In this document: piece by piece, positions 17,949-26,188 of the stretch
How positions within the stretch are numbered: the first letter of the stretch is position 1
Layout of the letters: every line of letters starts with the position of its first letter
Source of the DNA: Lichenihabitans sp033947565
GTDB taxonomy: Bacteria > Pseudomonadota > Alphaproteobacteria > Rhizobiales > Beijerinckiaceae
DNA length: 64,000 bases
Direction of reading: 5' to 3'
Assembly: GCF_033947565.1 (NCBI RefSeq)
Contig: NZ_JARPVX010000001.1
Span: 155,360-219,359 of the forward strand
The notes under the pieces: model-generated
Databases searched by the model: none
The model's input: the letters and a program-made list of their open reading frames with translations, nothing else
Told to the model about the DNA's origin: nothing
Translations under genes and position numbers: made by a program

Positions 17949-18692
17949 TCAGCCCTTGCCGAAGGTTTCGTCAAAGGCGTAACCGGCGCCCCGCACGGTT
18001 CGGATCGGATCGCGCTCACGACCGCGCGACAGCGCCTTGCGCAGCCGCCCGACATGCACATCGACGGTGCGCTCGTCGATCTCGGCCGACAATCCCCACA
18101 CGCCGTCGAGCAATTGCGCCCGGGAGAAAACGCGACCGGGGCGCTCCATCAGGTAATCCAGCAGCCGGAACTCGGTGGGCCCGAGGGCGATGTCGCGGTG
18201 GCCGCGGCGCACCCGGTGGGTTTCGCGGTCGAGATCGAGGTCGCCGGCGGTCAACCGGTTGGCGAGGCGCTCGGGCCGCGAGCGCCGCAACAGCGAGCGC
18301 ACCCGCGCCATCAGTTCCGGCACCGAAAACGGCTTGACGACATAATCGTCCGCCCCGACCGACAGCCCCCGGACGCGCTCGCCTTCCTCGCCCCTGGCGG
18401 TCAGCATGATGACCGGCAGGGTGCGGGTTGCCTCGCGGGCGCGCAGGCGCCGGCAGATCTCGAGGCCCGACACGCCGGGCAGCATCCAGTCGAGGATCAC
18501 CAGGTCGGGCGCCATCTCGGTCAGGCGCAGTTCCGCGTCATCGCCGCGCTCGACCCGCTCGACCGAGAAGCCTTCCGCTTCGAGATTGTAGGCCAGCAGC
18601 GTCCCAAGGGCCTGCTCGTCCTCGACGACGAGGATATGGGGTGCCGCTCCCGCCACGGGGACGCGGTCGGCGGTCGATCGCAGCGTGTTCAT
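17949..18692 (-). CDS. phoB: Phosphate-regulon response regulator PhoB
   Basis: 247 residues. The receiver domain has the acidic pocket 'VVEDE' (22-26), phospho-acceptor D68 ('VILDWMLPG') and K120 ('YVVKPFS'). The C-terminal OmpR/PhoB winged helix ends with 'TVDVHVGRLRKALSRG' and 'IRTVRGAGYAFDE'. About 18 extra N-terminal residues precede the usual start. Phosphorylated by PhoR, it binds Pho boxes such as those upstream of phoR and pstS. It is the last gene of the operon, 20 bases after phoU. Confidence 0.92.
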   Translation of the reverse strand: MNTLRSTADRVPVAGAAPHILVVEDEQALGTLLAYNLEAEGFSVERVERGDDAELRLTEMAPDLVILDWMLPGVSGLEICRRLRAREATRTLPVIMLTARGEEGERVRGLSVGADDYVVKPFSVPELMARVRSLLRRSRPERLANRLTAGDLDLDRETHRVRRGHRDIALGPTEFRLLDYLMERPGRVFSRAQLLDGVWGLSAEIDERTVDVHVGRLRKALSRGRERDPIRTVRGAGYAFDETFGKG

Positions 18693-18712
18693 CGGGCGGC
18701 GCTCCGAAGCCG

Positions 18713-19411
18713 TCAGCCGGACAAGGGCGCGAGACGGCCCTTCGGCCGGTCGATCGGCAGAGCCTCGCCGGTCACGAGATAGACCACCGTTTCGGCAATG
18801 TTGGTGGCATGATCGCCGACGCGCTCGATGTTCTTCGAGCAGAACAACAGGTGGGTGCAGAACGAGATGTTGCGCGGGTCTTCCATCATGAAGGTCAGCA
18901 GGTCGCGGAACACCGAATCCTCGAGAGAGTCGAGTTCGCCGTCGCGCGACCACACCGATTGCGCACGCTCGACGTCGCGCTGCGCGTAAGCGTCGAGAAC
19001 ATCCTTCAGCTGATGGGCCGCGATCTCGCTCATGTGGCGCAACCCGACGGCGGCGCGCGCGACGCGCGGTTCGGTGGCGACGCTCATGGTGCGCTTGGCA
19101 ATGTTCTTGGCCAGATCACCGATGCGCTCGAGGTCGCCCGACACCCGGATGGCGGCCACGATCTCGCGCAGGTCGACGGCCATCGGCTGCCGGCGTGCGA
19201 TGGTCAGGATCGCGGCCTCTTCGATCTCGCGCTGCAGCGTGTCGAGGCGCGGATCGATCCCGATCACCCGGTTGGCGAGCTCGGTGTCGAGCGCCGACAA
19301 GGCATCCATGGCGTCGGACAGCATGTGCTCGGCAATGCCGCCCATCTCGGCGATCTTGCGGCCGAGACCCTCGAGTTCCTGGTCGTAGGCGGAAACGATA
19401 TGTTCGGACAT
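18713..19411 (-). CDS. phoU: Phosphate-signalling protein PhoU
   Basis: 232 residues forming two repeats of the three-helix PhoU fold. Each repeat carries the conserved E-R-I-G-D or E-R-V-G-D metal-binding motif: 'DLERIGDLAKNIAKR' in the first and 'NIERVGDHATNIAE' in the second. PhoU connects the Pst transporter to PhoR, keeping PhoB off when phosphate is plentiful. It lies between pstB and phoB. Confidence 0.95.
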   Translation of the reverse strand: MSEHIVSAYDQELEGLGRKIAEMGGIAEHMLSDAMDALSALDTELANRVIGIDPRLDTLQREIEEAAILTIARRQPMAVDLREIVAAIRVSGDLERIGDLAKNIAKRTMSVATEPRVARAAVGLRHMSEIAAHQLKDVLDAYAQRDVERAQSVWSRDGELDSLEDSVFRDLLTFMMEDPRNISFCTHLLFCSKNIERVGDHATNIAETVVYLVTGEALPIDRPKGRLAPLSG

Positions 19412-19422
19412 GGCGGAGCCCT

Positions 19423-20223
19423 TCAGCCGAAACGGCCGGTAATATAGGCCTGGGTCTGCTTGACGGCCGGGCTGGTGAAGATCTTGCGGGTGTCGTCGAA
19501 TTCGATCAGCTCGCCGAGATACATGAAGGCGGTCTTGTCGGACACGCGCGCGGCCTGCTGCATGTTGTGGGTCACGATCGCAAGCGTGAAGCGGCTTTTC
19601 AGCTCGTCGATCAATTCCTCGATTTTGGCGGTCGAGATCGGGTCGAGCGCCGAGCAGGGCTCGTCGAGCAGGATCACGTCGGGTTGCAGCGCGATGGTGC
19701 GGGCGATGCAAAGGCGCTGCTGCTGGCCGCCCGACAGGCCGAGGCCGCTCGTGTGCAGCTTGTCTTTCACCTCCGGCCAGAGGGCCGAACCCTTCAGCGC
19801 CTGCTCGACGCGGCCATCCATCTCGGACTTCGCCACCTTCTCGTAAAGCCTGATCCCGAACGCGATGTTCTCGTAGATCGACATCGGGAACGGCGTCGGC
19901 TTCTGGAACACCATACCGACGCGCGAGCGCAGCAGGTTGAGGTCGATGTCCCGCCGCAAAATGTCCTCGCCGTCGAGCAGCACCTGGCCTTCGGCGCGCT
20001 GGCGCGGATACAGGTCGTACATGCGGTTCATCACGCGCAGCAGCGTGGACTTGCCGCAGCCGGACGGCCCGATAAAGGCCGTGACGCGGTTGGGCGCCAG
20101 GTCGAGCGAGATCCCCTTCAGGGTCATGGTGTCGCCGTAGAAGAACTTGAGGTCCTTCACGGCAATTTTCGGCTGGACACGGGCGCGGGGCGCCTCGATG
20201 GGCGCCGTCTCGGTCATGGTCAT
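19423..20223 (-). CDS. pstB: Phosphate ABC transporter ATPase PstB
   Basis: 266 residues. Walker A is 'GPSGCGKST', the ABC signature 'LSGGQQQR', Walker B 'VILLDEPCSALD', and the switch histidine is in 'AIVTHNMQQA'. The Tyr-containing PstB hallmarks 'FYGDTMTLKGI' and 'NRMYDL' are present. It energises high-affinity phosphate import through PstC/PstA. The start overlaps the pstA stop by a few bases. Confidence 0.96.
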   Translation of the reverse strand: MTMTETAPIEAPRARVQPKIAVKDLKFFYGDTMTLKGISLDLAPNRVTAFIGPSGCGKSTLLRVMNRMYDLYPRQRAEGQVLLDGEDILRRDIDLNLLRSRVGMVFQKPTPFPMSIYENIAFGIRLYEKVAKSEMDGRVEQALKGSALWPEVKDKLHTSGLGLSGGQQQRLCIARTIALQPDVILLDEPCSALDPISTAKIEELIDELKSRFTLAIVTHNMQQAARVSDKTAFMYLGELIEFDDTRKIFTSPAVKQTQAYITGRFG

Positions 20224-21068
20224 TTGCTTGTCCTTGGCGTTCCGAGCGCCCGGGCCACGATGCTGAGCAGGAGAACCGTGACGGTGATCAGCAGCGCCCC
20301 CGTCCAGGCCAGCGACTGCCAGTCCTTGTAGGGGCTGAGCGCGAACTGGAAGATCACCGTCGGCAGGCTGGCCATCGGCCCGTTGAGGTTGGCCGAAAAG
20401 AACTGGTTGTTGAGCGCGGTGAAGAGCAGCGGCGCCGTTTCGCCGCTCACCCGGGCCACGGCCAGCAGCACGCCGGTGACGATGCCGGCCTGAGCGGCCT
20501 TGTAGGCCACCTTGGTGATCACATAGGCGCGCGGCAGTCCCATGGCGGCGGCGGCCTCCCGCAGCGGGTTCGGCACCAGCAGCAGCATGTCCTCCGTCGT
20601 GCGGGCCACGATCGGCACCACGATGAAGGCCAAGGCCACGGCGCCGGCGAAAGCGGAGAAATGGCCGAGCGGCGCCACCAGCACCTCGTAGACGAAAAGG
20701 CCGATGATGATGGATGGCGCGCTGAGCAGGATGTCGTTGATGAAGCGCACCACGACGGTCAGCTTCGAATAGCGGCCGTATTCCGCCATATAGGTGCCGG
20801 CCAGCATGCCGAGCGGCGTCCCGACCGCGACGCCGATCAGCGTCATGATGAGGCTGCCCACGATGGCATTCAGCAGGCCGCCCGCGCTACCCGGCGGCGG
20901 CGTCATTTCCAGGAACACGGCCGGTCGCAGCCCCGCGAGGCCGTTGTAGAGCAGCGCCGCCAGGATGATGACGAGAAACACGAGGCCGAACAGCGCGGCC
21001 GCGATCGAGAGGCCGAGGAAGATGGCGTTCGACCGGCGCCGCCGCGCCATGAAGGTTGTGGTCGCCAT
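20220..21068 (-). CDS. pstA: Phosphate ABC transporter permease PstA
   Basis: 282 residues with about six membrane segments. The permease EAA loop is 'REAAAAMGLPRAYVITKV'. 'LGMLAGTYMAEYGR' and 'PSIIIGLFVYEVLV' are typical of PstA. It pairs with PstC to form the phosphate channel. It starts three bases after the pstC stop and overlaps pstB. Confidence 0.95.
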   Translation of the reverse strand: MATTTFMARRRRSNAIFLGLSIAAALFGLVFLVIILAALLYNGLAGLRPAVFLEMTPPPGSAGGLLNAIVGSLIMTLIGVAVGTPLGMLAGTYMAEYGRYSKLTVVVRFINDILLSAPSIIIGLFVYEVLVAPLGHFSAFAGAVALAFIVVPIVARTTEDMLLLVPNPLREAAAAMGLPRAYVITKVAYKAAQAGIVTGVLLAVARVSGETAPLLFTALNNQFFSANLNGPMASLPTVIFQFALSPYKDWQSLAWTGALLITVTVLLLSIVARALGTPRTSK

Positions 21069-21071
21069 GGG

Positions 21072-22067
21072 TCAGGCTCCCGATCGACGGTTGAGACGCA
21101 TCAGCATGAGCCGCGCGATGGCCAGCACCACGAAGGTGATGACGAAAAGGATCAAGCCGAGGGCGATCAGCGACGAGGTATAGATGTCACCCACGGCTTC
21201 GGTGAATTCGTTGGCGATCGAGGCCGAGATGGTCGTGCCGGGCGCCAGGATCGAACCGGAGATGCGATGCGCATTGCCGATCACGAAGGTGACCGCCATG
21301 GTTTCGCCAAGCGCGCGGCCGAGCCCGAGCATGACGCCACCGATGATGCCGGTGCGAGAATGCGGGATCACGACGTGGCTCACCACCTCGCGGGTGGTGC
21401 AGCCGATGCCATAGGCGGCTTCCTTCAACACAGGCGGCACGGTCTCAAACACGTCGCGCGACACCGAGCTGACGAAGGGCAGCACCATGACGCCCAAAAT
21501 GATGCCGGCTGTCAGGATGCCGATGCCGTAAGGCGGCCCGGCGAAGATCGCACCGAGCACAGGGATCGGGCCGAACAGGGCGATGAGGCCGGGCTGAACG
21601 TGCTGCTGCAGGAAGGGCGCGAAAACGAACAGGCCCCAGATGCCGTAGATGATGCTTGGAATGCCGGCCAGCAGCTCGATGGCGATGCCGATCGGGCGCC
21701 GCAGCCAGTGCGGGCAAAGCTCCGTCAGGAAGATCGCGATGCCGAGGCCGACCGGCACGGCGATCAGCATGGCGATGAGCGAGGTCATCACGGTGCCGTA
21801 GATGGCCGCGAGCGCGCCATAGCGGTCGTCGACAGGGTTCCAGACCTGCGTGGTCAGGAAGCTGAAGCCGAACGTCTTGAAGGCCAGCGCGGAGCCCTGC
21901 ACCAGGGCCACGATGACGCCACCCATCAACACCAGCACCGCCAGGGCCGAGCCGCGCGTCAGACCGGCGAACAACCGGTCGATGGAGCGGAAGCGCTCCA
22001 ACCGCGTGGTGCGAGCGTCTTTCGCTCCGGCGCGGCCGTGCCCCGCCTCGATCGCAAGATTAGCCAA
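21072..22067 (-). CDS. pstC: Phosphate ABC transporter permease PstC
   Basis: 331 residues, about six to seven membrane spans, with 'GIPSIIYGIWGLFVFAPFLQ' and an EAA loop 'KEAAYGIGCTTREVVSHV'. The start is TTG: a stop codon lies five codons upstream in frame, no ATG fits, and AGGAG is six bases before the TTG. The non-ATG start and the hairpin behind pstS both fit lower production of the permease than of the binding protein. Confidence 0.93.
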   Translation of the reverse strand: MANLAIEAGHGRAGAKDARTTRLERFRSIDRLFAGLTRGSALAVLVLMGGVIVALVQGSALAFKTFGFSFLTTQVWNPVDDRYGALAAIYGTVMTSLIAMLIAVPVGLGIAIFLTELCPHWLRRPIGIAIELLAGIPSIIYGIWGLFVFAPFLQQHVQPGLIALFGPIPVLGAIFAGPPYGIGILTAGIILGVMVLPFVSSVSRDVFETVPPVLKEAAYGIGCTTREVVSHVVIPHSRTGIIGGVMLGLGRALGETMAVTFVIGNAHRISGSILAPGTTISASIANEFTEAVGDIYTSSLIALGLILFVITFVVLAIARLMLMRLNRRSGA

Positions 22068-22161
22068 ATGCGGCTCCTGTTAGTGGAGGGGCGGCCCAGC
22101 GGGCCAACACCCCGTGCCGAAAGCCTGACCGGTCCTCGCTGAACCCGTCAGACCCTTGCAT

Positions 22162-22180
22162 GGCCGCTTTGGCGGCGGCC
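22162..22180 (-). terminator. Hairpin between pstS and pstC
   Basis: A perfect 6-bp stem (GGCCGC/GCGGCC) with a 7-base loop lies 45 bases beyond the pstS stop. No U-tract follows on the minus strand. It may stabilise the pstS message or partly attenuate readthrough into pstCAB; such hairpins are usual where a binding protein must exceed its permease. Confidence 0.4.
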
Positions 22181-22224
22181 TGATCGAAGCACGTTTCCAC
22201 CTGCATCGATCAGGCTTTGGAGCC

Positions 22225-23277
22225 TTACTGGAGGGTGACGACCGGCTTGCCGTCGGCGCCCTTGATGTCCGTGCTGATCGCCTTCTTGATCAGCGTCTTC
22301 ACGGCACCCGGCATGGGGATGTAGTCCAGCGACTCCGCCTCGGCGTCGCCCTTCTCAAAAGCCCAGCCGAAAAACTTGATGGCTTCCGCAGCGGCGGCGG
22401 TGTCGGCCGGCTGCTTCTGCATCAGAATGAAGGTGGCAGCCGTCAGGGGCCAGGACTCCGCACCCGACTGGTCGGTCAGGATCTGGTAGAAGCCGGGCGC
22501 GTGGGCCCAGTCGGCGCTGGCAGCCGCGGCTTGGAAGGCCGGGACCGTGGGGGCCACCACCTTGCCGTCCTTGTTGACCATCTTGGTCGTGGTCAGGTTG
22601 TTCTGCCTCGCAAAGGCGTATTCGACATAGCCGATCGAGCCCTTGGTGTTGGCCACGTTGTTGGCCACGCCCTCGTTGCCCTTGGCGCCGAGGCCGACGG
22701 GCCATTCGACGGCCGTGTTCTCACCGACCTTGGACTTCCAGTCGGCCGAGGCCTTCGACAGGTAGTTGGTGAAGTTGAAGGTCGTGCCTGACCCGTCCGA
22801 GCGGTGCACGACCGCGATCGCCATGTCGGGCAGCGCCACGCTGGGGTTCAGCTTCTTCAGGGCCGCATCGTTCCACTTGGTGATGGTGCCCATGAAGATG
22901 CCGGCCAATGCCGGACCGTCGATGACCACGTCACCGGCCTTGATGCCGTCGACGTTGATCACCGGCACGATGCCGCCCATCACCATCGGCCATTGCTCGA
23001 GCCCGGCGGCGTCGAGGTCCTTGGCCTGCAGCGGCGCGTCGGTGGCGCCGAACGTCACGGTCTTCGCCTTGATCTGCTTGATACCGCCACCCGAGCCGAT
23101 CGACTGGTAGTTCACGCCCGTGCCGGTCGCATTTTTATAGGTTTGCGCCCATTTCGCATAGACGGGATAAGGGAAGGTGGCTCCGGCGCCGGAAATGTCG
23201 GCGGCCTGCGCGGTCGCCACGCCAGCCGCGAAGACGCTAGCCAGCAGCGCGGCGCGCTTGAACGAAGGGTTGAACAT
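22225..23277 (-). CDS. pstS: Phosphate-binding periplasmic protein PstS
   Basis: 350 residues with a Sec signal peptide (basic MFNPSFKR, hydrophobic core, cleavage near 'AQA-AD', about residue 25). The mature protein begins 'ISGAGATFPYPVYAKWA', the PstS hallmark, followed by 'NYQSIGSGGGIKQI' and 'HRSDGSGTTFNFTNYL', which contact phosphate. It delivers phosphate to PstCAB. A triple Pho box lies about 77 bases upstream, so strong induction on phosphate starvation is expected. Confidence 0.96.
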   Translation of the reverse strand: MFNPSFKRAALLASVFAAGVATAQAADISGAGATFPYPVYAKWAQTYKNATGTGVNYQSIGSGGGIKQIKAKTVTFGATDAPLQAKDLDAAGLEQWPMVMGGIVPVINVDGIKAGDVVIDGPALAGIFMGTITKWNDAALKKLNPSVALPDMAIAVVHRSDGSGTTFNFTNYLSKASADWKSKVGENTAVEWPVGLGAKGNEGVANNVANTKGSIGYVEYAFARQNNLTTTKMVNKDGKVVAPTVPAFQAAAASADWAHAPGFYQILTDQSGAESWPLTAATFILMQKQPADTAAAAEAIKFFGWAFEKGDAEAESLDYIPMPGAVKTLIKKAISTDIKGADGKPVVTLQ

Positions 23278-23353
23278 GGAACCTCGGGGTTTGATGGCGT
23301 CCGGGGCTCATCGTCCCGGCGGCGGCTTTGTAGCGGGGTCTCGTGTGGCTTGT

Positions 23354-23382
23354 ACGACGGTCCGACGACAACGATATGACAG
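23354..23382 (-). promoter_or_regulatory. Triple Pho box upstream of pstS
   Basis: On the minus strand three 7-mers repeat at exact 11-base spacing: CTGTCAT, TTGTCGT and CCGTCGT. The first is a perfect match to the PhoB consensus; the others match at five of seven positions. The site lies between phoR and pstS, giving pstS its own PhoB-dependent promoter inside the operon. Confidence 0.8.
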
Positions 23383-23400
23383 GCGATCGCTTTGTTCGGA

Positions 23401-24489
23401 CTAGGCTTTTCCGAACAAAGGAATCGCAACCGAGAACACCGACCCGTCCGCCAGAATGCTGTCGAAGCTGAAGCGGCCACGATGGTGCGCCACGATGTGC
23501 TTGACCAACGCCAGACCGAGGCCGGTACCGCCCTTGGCACGGCTCTGGCCCGCATCGATCCGGTAGAAGCGCTCGGTCAATCTCGGCAGATGTTCACGCG
23601 CGATGCCGTCACCCTGGTCGCGCACCGTCAGGGTGCCCTGGCCACCTCGACGCGCGACGTTGATCGCGATGGTGCAACGCTCGGCGTCGTCGCCACGCGG
23701 CCCGCTGGGTCGCCCGTATTTGATGGCGTTCTCGATCAGGTTTTCGGCCACACGCACCAACTCGTCACGGTCGCCGGTGACGATCACGCCCGGTTCGATG
23801 GCGAGATGGAAGGTCAGCCCGCCATCGCGGGCGATGGGCCCCAGCGTGTCGGCCACGTGGCCGACGAGGCTCGACAGGTCGACGGGAGCCGATGGGCGGA
23901 TGTGGCGCTTCTGCTCGATGCGCGACAGCGACAACAGATCGTCGACCAGCCGGGCCATGCGCCGGGCCTGATCGGCCATGATCCCGAGGAAGCGTTCACG
24001 CGCCCGCGCGTCATCGCGGGCCGGCCCCTGCAGCGTCTCGACAAAGCCCAGCAGCGAGGCCAGCGGCGTCCGGAGCTCGTGGCTAGCATTGGCGATGAAT
24101 TCGGCCCGCATCCGCTCGATGCGGTGTGCTTCGGTCAAATCGTGCAGCGTCAGAACCACGGCCTGCGGCACGCCATGTGGCGCGAGCGGCGCCACCGTGA
24201 CCTCGAAGGTCCGTTCCACCGGCACCCTGTCACGCCAGACCGCGGTTTCGCACGGCCCGCCGGCCTCGACGCGTCGCACGGCATCGAGCACGGTCGGATC
24301 GCGTAACGACAAGGCCAGAGGGCCACCGACCTTGAGGCTCGGCAGCGTCTGCATGGCCGGCGCGTTGGCGGCCAGCACGCGAATATCCGGCGATAACAAC
24401 AGCACGGCTTCCGGCATGGCCTTTATGAAAGCCACGGCCAAGTCGATATCGAAACTGCTGGTCGAGGAGGCGATCTTGACGGACAGCAT
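23401..24489 (-). CDS. phoR: Phosphate-regulon sensor kinase PhoR
   Basis: 362 residues. A PAS-like region (about 17-120) precedes the dimerisation helix with phospho-acceptor H137 ('ASHELRTPL'). The ATPase domain has an N box ('RVAENLIENAIKYG'), G1 box ('VRDQGDGI') and G2 box ('KGGTGLGLALVKHI'). I see no convincing transmembrane segment, while the classical PhoR has membrane spans; it may be a soluble or peripherally bound form. The start MLSVK is chosen because the frame upstream overlaps a Pho box and the divergent recX. It is the first gene of the operon. Confidence 0.88.
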   Translation of the reverse strand: MLSVKIASSTSSFDIDLAVAFIKAMPEAVLLLSPDIRVLAANAPAMQTLPSLKVGGPLALSLRDPTVLDAVRRVEAGGPCETAVWRDRVPVERTFEVTVAPLAPHGVPQAVVLTLHDLTEAHRIERMRAEFIANASHELRTPLASLLGFVETLQGPARDDARARERFLGIMADQARRMARLVDDLLSLSRIEQKRHIRPSAPVDLSSLVGHVADTLGPIARDGGLTFHLAIEPGVIVTGDRDELVRVAENLIENAIKYGRPSGPRGDDAERCTIAINVARRGGQGTLTVRDQGDGIAREHLPRLTERFYRIDAGQSRAKGGTGLGLALVKHIVAHHRGRFSFDSILADGSVFSVAIPLFGKA

Positions 24490-24530
24490 GGAGAACCCGA
24501 ATCGAGGTAGACGGATGTCATCCGTCGGAT

Positions 24531-24548
24531 CTGACACAATGATGACAC
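24531..24548 (-). promoter_or_regulatory. Pho box upstream of phoR
   Basis: On the minus strand GTGTCAT and GTGTCAG are separated by four bases (11-base spacing), matching CTGTCAT at six and five of seven positions. It lies 41 bases before the phoR start and 33 bases before the divergent recX start, so PhoB could activate its own operon here. Confidence 0.7.
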
Positions 24549-24581
24549 ATGCCTCGCAGGGTTGGCGGGAAGGCCGCGCCA

Positions 24582-25112
24582 ATGTCGGCTGAGCCCCCTG
24601 CGATCCCCGACCGCTCCGCTCTGATGCGCATGGCGACCGGTTACCTGGCGCGCTATGCGGCGTCGAGTCAGCGGCTCCGCCAGGTGCTGGCCCGACGGAT
24701 CGCACGCTGGTGCGCAACCCGCGGTCTCGAGCCTCCCGAACCCGACGCGGTGCGGACGGCCGTCGAGGACGTCGTGGCGCGGCTTCAAGCGCTAGGGCTG
24801 CTGGACGATACGCTCCTGGCGGCCTCACGCAGCCGCGCCCTGGCCCGCAAGGGATTGCCGGCCTCTCGCATCACCATGACACTTCGCCAGCAGGGCCTCC
24901 AGATCGAAGACGACACCGCCGAGGAGGAACCGCTCGACGATGCCGTCCAGGCCCGGCGTTTCGCCGAGCGCAAGCGCCTGGGGCCATTCCGCCTCGGCGA
25001 CCGTGCCGTCGCCCGGGACAAGGATTTGCGCCGGCTGATCCGTGCCGGATTCTCATTCTCGACGGCCGTCGCAGTGGTGGATGCAGAGACGCAGGACGAG
25101 GAAGGACGCTAG
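24582..25112 (+). CDS. recX: RecX-family regulatory protein
   Basis: 176 residues of the RecX fold: 'RQVLARRIARW', 'LQALGLLDDTLLAASRSRAL' and 'GLPASRITMTLRQQGL' match its three-helix repeats. RecX binds RecA filaments and modulates recombination and SOS. The start MSAEPP is preferred because GGGAAGG lies eight bases upstream; an ATG 33 bases earlier abuts the Pho box. It is divergent from phoR. recA is not in the window. Confidence 0.8.
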   Translation: MSAEPPAIPDRSALMRMATGYLARYAASSQRLRQVLARRIARWCATRGLEPPEPDAVRTAVEDVVARLQALGLLDDTLLAASRSRALARKGLPASRITMTLRQQGLQIEDDTAEEEPLDDAVQARRFAERKRLGPFRLGDRAVARDKDLRRLIRAGFSFSTAVAVVDAETQDEEGR

Positions 25113-25186
25113 GAAGATCGCTTCAGCGTCCGTTCAACTTCACCGGCCTAAACCGTCGCGGGTCAAGCGATCACGGAGGTTCGACG

Positions 25187-25399
25187 ATGCGATCTGTTTT
25201 GGTGGGGTGCGCCCTGCTGCTGCTCGGCAGCGCTGCCGCAGAAGCCCAGCCTTATGGCTGGGGCCCGCCCCCACCCCCGCCGCCCGGTTGGGGATGGCAC
25301 CATCGGCCGCCCCCGCCGCCCTATTGGGGTGGTCCGCGCCGCCATCGCCGCTGGGTTGACGGCTATTACGGACCGCGTCGCATCTGCCGCGTCTGGTAA
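25187..25399 (+). CDS. Small secreted Pro/Gly/Trp/Tyr-rich protein
   Basis: 70 residues with a clear signal peptide (MRSVLVGCALLLLGS, cleavage near 'AEA-QP', about residue 21). The mature part is a run of Pro with Gly, Trp, His and Tyr, ending in 'YYGPRRICRVW'. GGAGG lies seven bases before the ATG. Similar short exported proteins with a C-terminal RR-x-CRVW-like tail are common in Rhizobiales and have no known function. A strong terminator follows. Confidence 0.75.
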   Translation: MRSVLVGCALLLLGSAAAEAQPYGWGPPPPPPPGWGWHHRPPPPPYWGGPRRHRRWVDGYYGPRRICRVW

Positions 25400-25404
25400 C
25401 CCCG

Positions 25405-25434
25405 AAACCATCGGCGCTACGGCGCCGATGGTTT
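25405..25434. terminator. Bidirectional 13-bp hairpin terminator
   Basis: A perfect 13-bp stem (AAACCATCGGCGC and its complement) closes over a TACG loop. It lies five bases after the small secreted gene and overlaps the last codons and stop of the convergent racemase gene. A-rich and T-rich ends flank the stem, so it can work on both strands. Confidence 0.8.
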
Positions 25435-26175
25435 GCCGGGCGCTTGGAATGCCATGTCGGACAGGCGCCCCGTGTAGAATTTCGGCAGCGGCGGCGCGAA
25501 ATCGCCCCGCTTGCTGGTGCCGATGCCGAGTCCGGCCAGAGCCTCGATGAATTTCACCGCCACGCCGACGCCGTCGATCACCGGCACGCCGAGTTCGGCC
25601 GTCAGCTCGCGGGCGAGGTCCGCCATGCCGCCGCAGCCGAGCACGATGGCGCCGGACCCGTCCTCGTCGAGCGCGCGCCGGCATTCGTTGACGATCTTGC
25701 GGCGTGCATCCGAGGCGGGATCGTCCAGCTCGAGCACAGCCAGTTCGGTGGCCCGCACACGGCGACAGTGCCGCCCCATGCCATAAGCGTGCACCAGATG
25801 TTCCGCGATGATACGGGTGCGGCCGAGTGTCGTGACGACGCTGAAGCCGGTCGCCACGAAGCTCGCGGCGTGCATGGCGGCTTCGGCGATGCCGAGCACC
25901 GGCGCCCGCGTCATTTCGCGGGCCGCCAACAGGCCGGGGTCGCCGAAACAAGCGATCACATAGCCGTCGCAGCCCTGTTGCTCGCCTTCCCGGATGGCCT
26001 CGAGCAGCCCGATGACGCTGATGGCCTCGTCGTAATGGCCCTCGATCGAGACCGGCCCTGTGCTGGCGGTGGCGGCCAGGATCTCGGTGCCGGGCGCGGC
26101 CGCGGCGCGGGCCGCCGCCGCGATGGTCCGCGTCATCGATTCGGTTGTGTTGGGGTTGATGACCTTGATGCGCAT
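25417..26175 (-). CDS. Asp/Glu/hydantoin racemase family protein
   Basis: 252 residues. The two catalytic cysteines of the family are C76 ('IACFGDPGL') and C181 ('VLGCGGMADL'). The N-terminus 'IKVINPNTTESMT' is diagnostic of the hydantoin/allantoin racemase branch (HyuE/Dcg1). It would racemise hydantoins or allantoin; no hydantoinase or allantoinase is nearby, so the substrate is open. Its last codons form one arm of the terminator hairpin. It sits 13 bases after the WD40 gene on the same strand. Confidence 0.82.
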   Translation of the reverse strand: MRIKVINPNTTESMTRTIAAAARAAAAPGTEILAATASTGPVSIEGHYDEAISVIGLLEAIREGEQQGCDGYVIACFGDPGLLAAREMTRAPVLGIAEAAMHAASFVATGFSVVTTLGRTRIIAEHLVHAYGMGRHCRRVRATELAVLELDDPASDARRKIVNECRRALDEDGSGAIVLGCGGMADLARELTAELGVPVIDGVGVAVKFIEALAGLGIGTSKRGDFAPPLPKFYTGRLSDMAFQAPGKPSAP

Positions 26176-26188
26176 GGGAGGGCTCGCG

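Noticed and set aside
20661..22142. 493-codon plus-strand frame, antisense to pstA and pstC
   Set aside because: It lies opposite clear permease genes and reads as Asp/His/Arg-rich low-complexity sequence, typical of the antisense of GC-rich genes.
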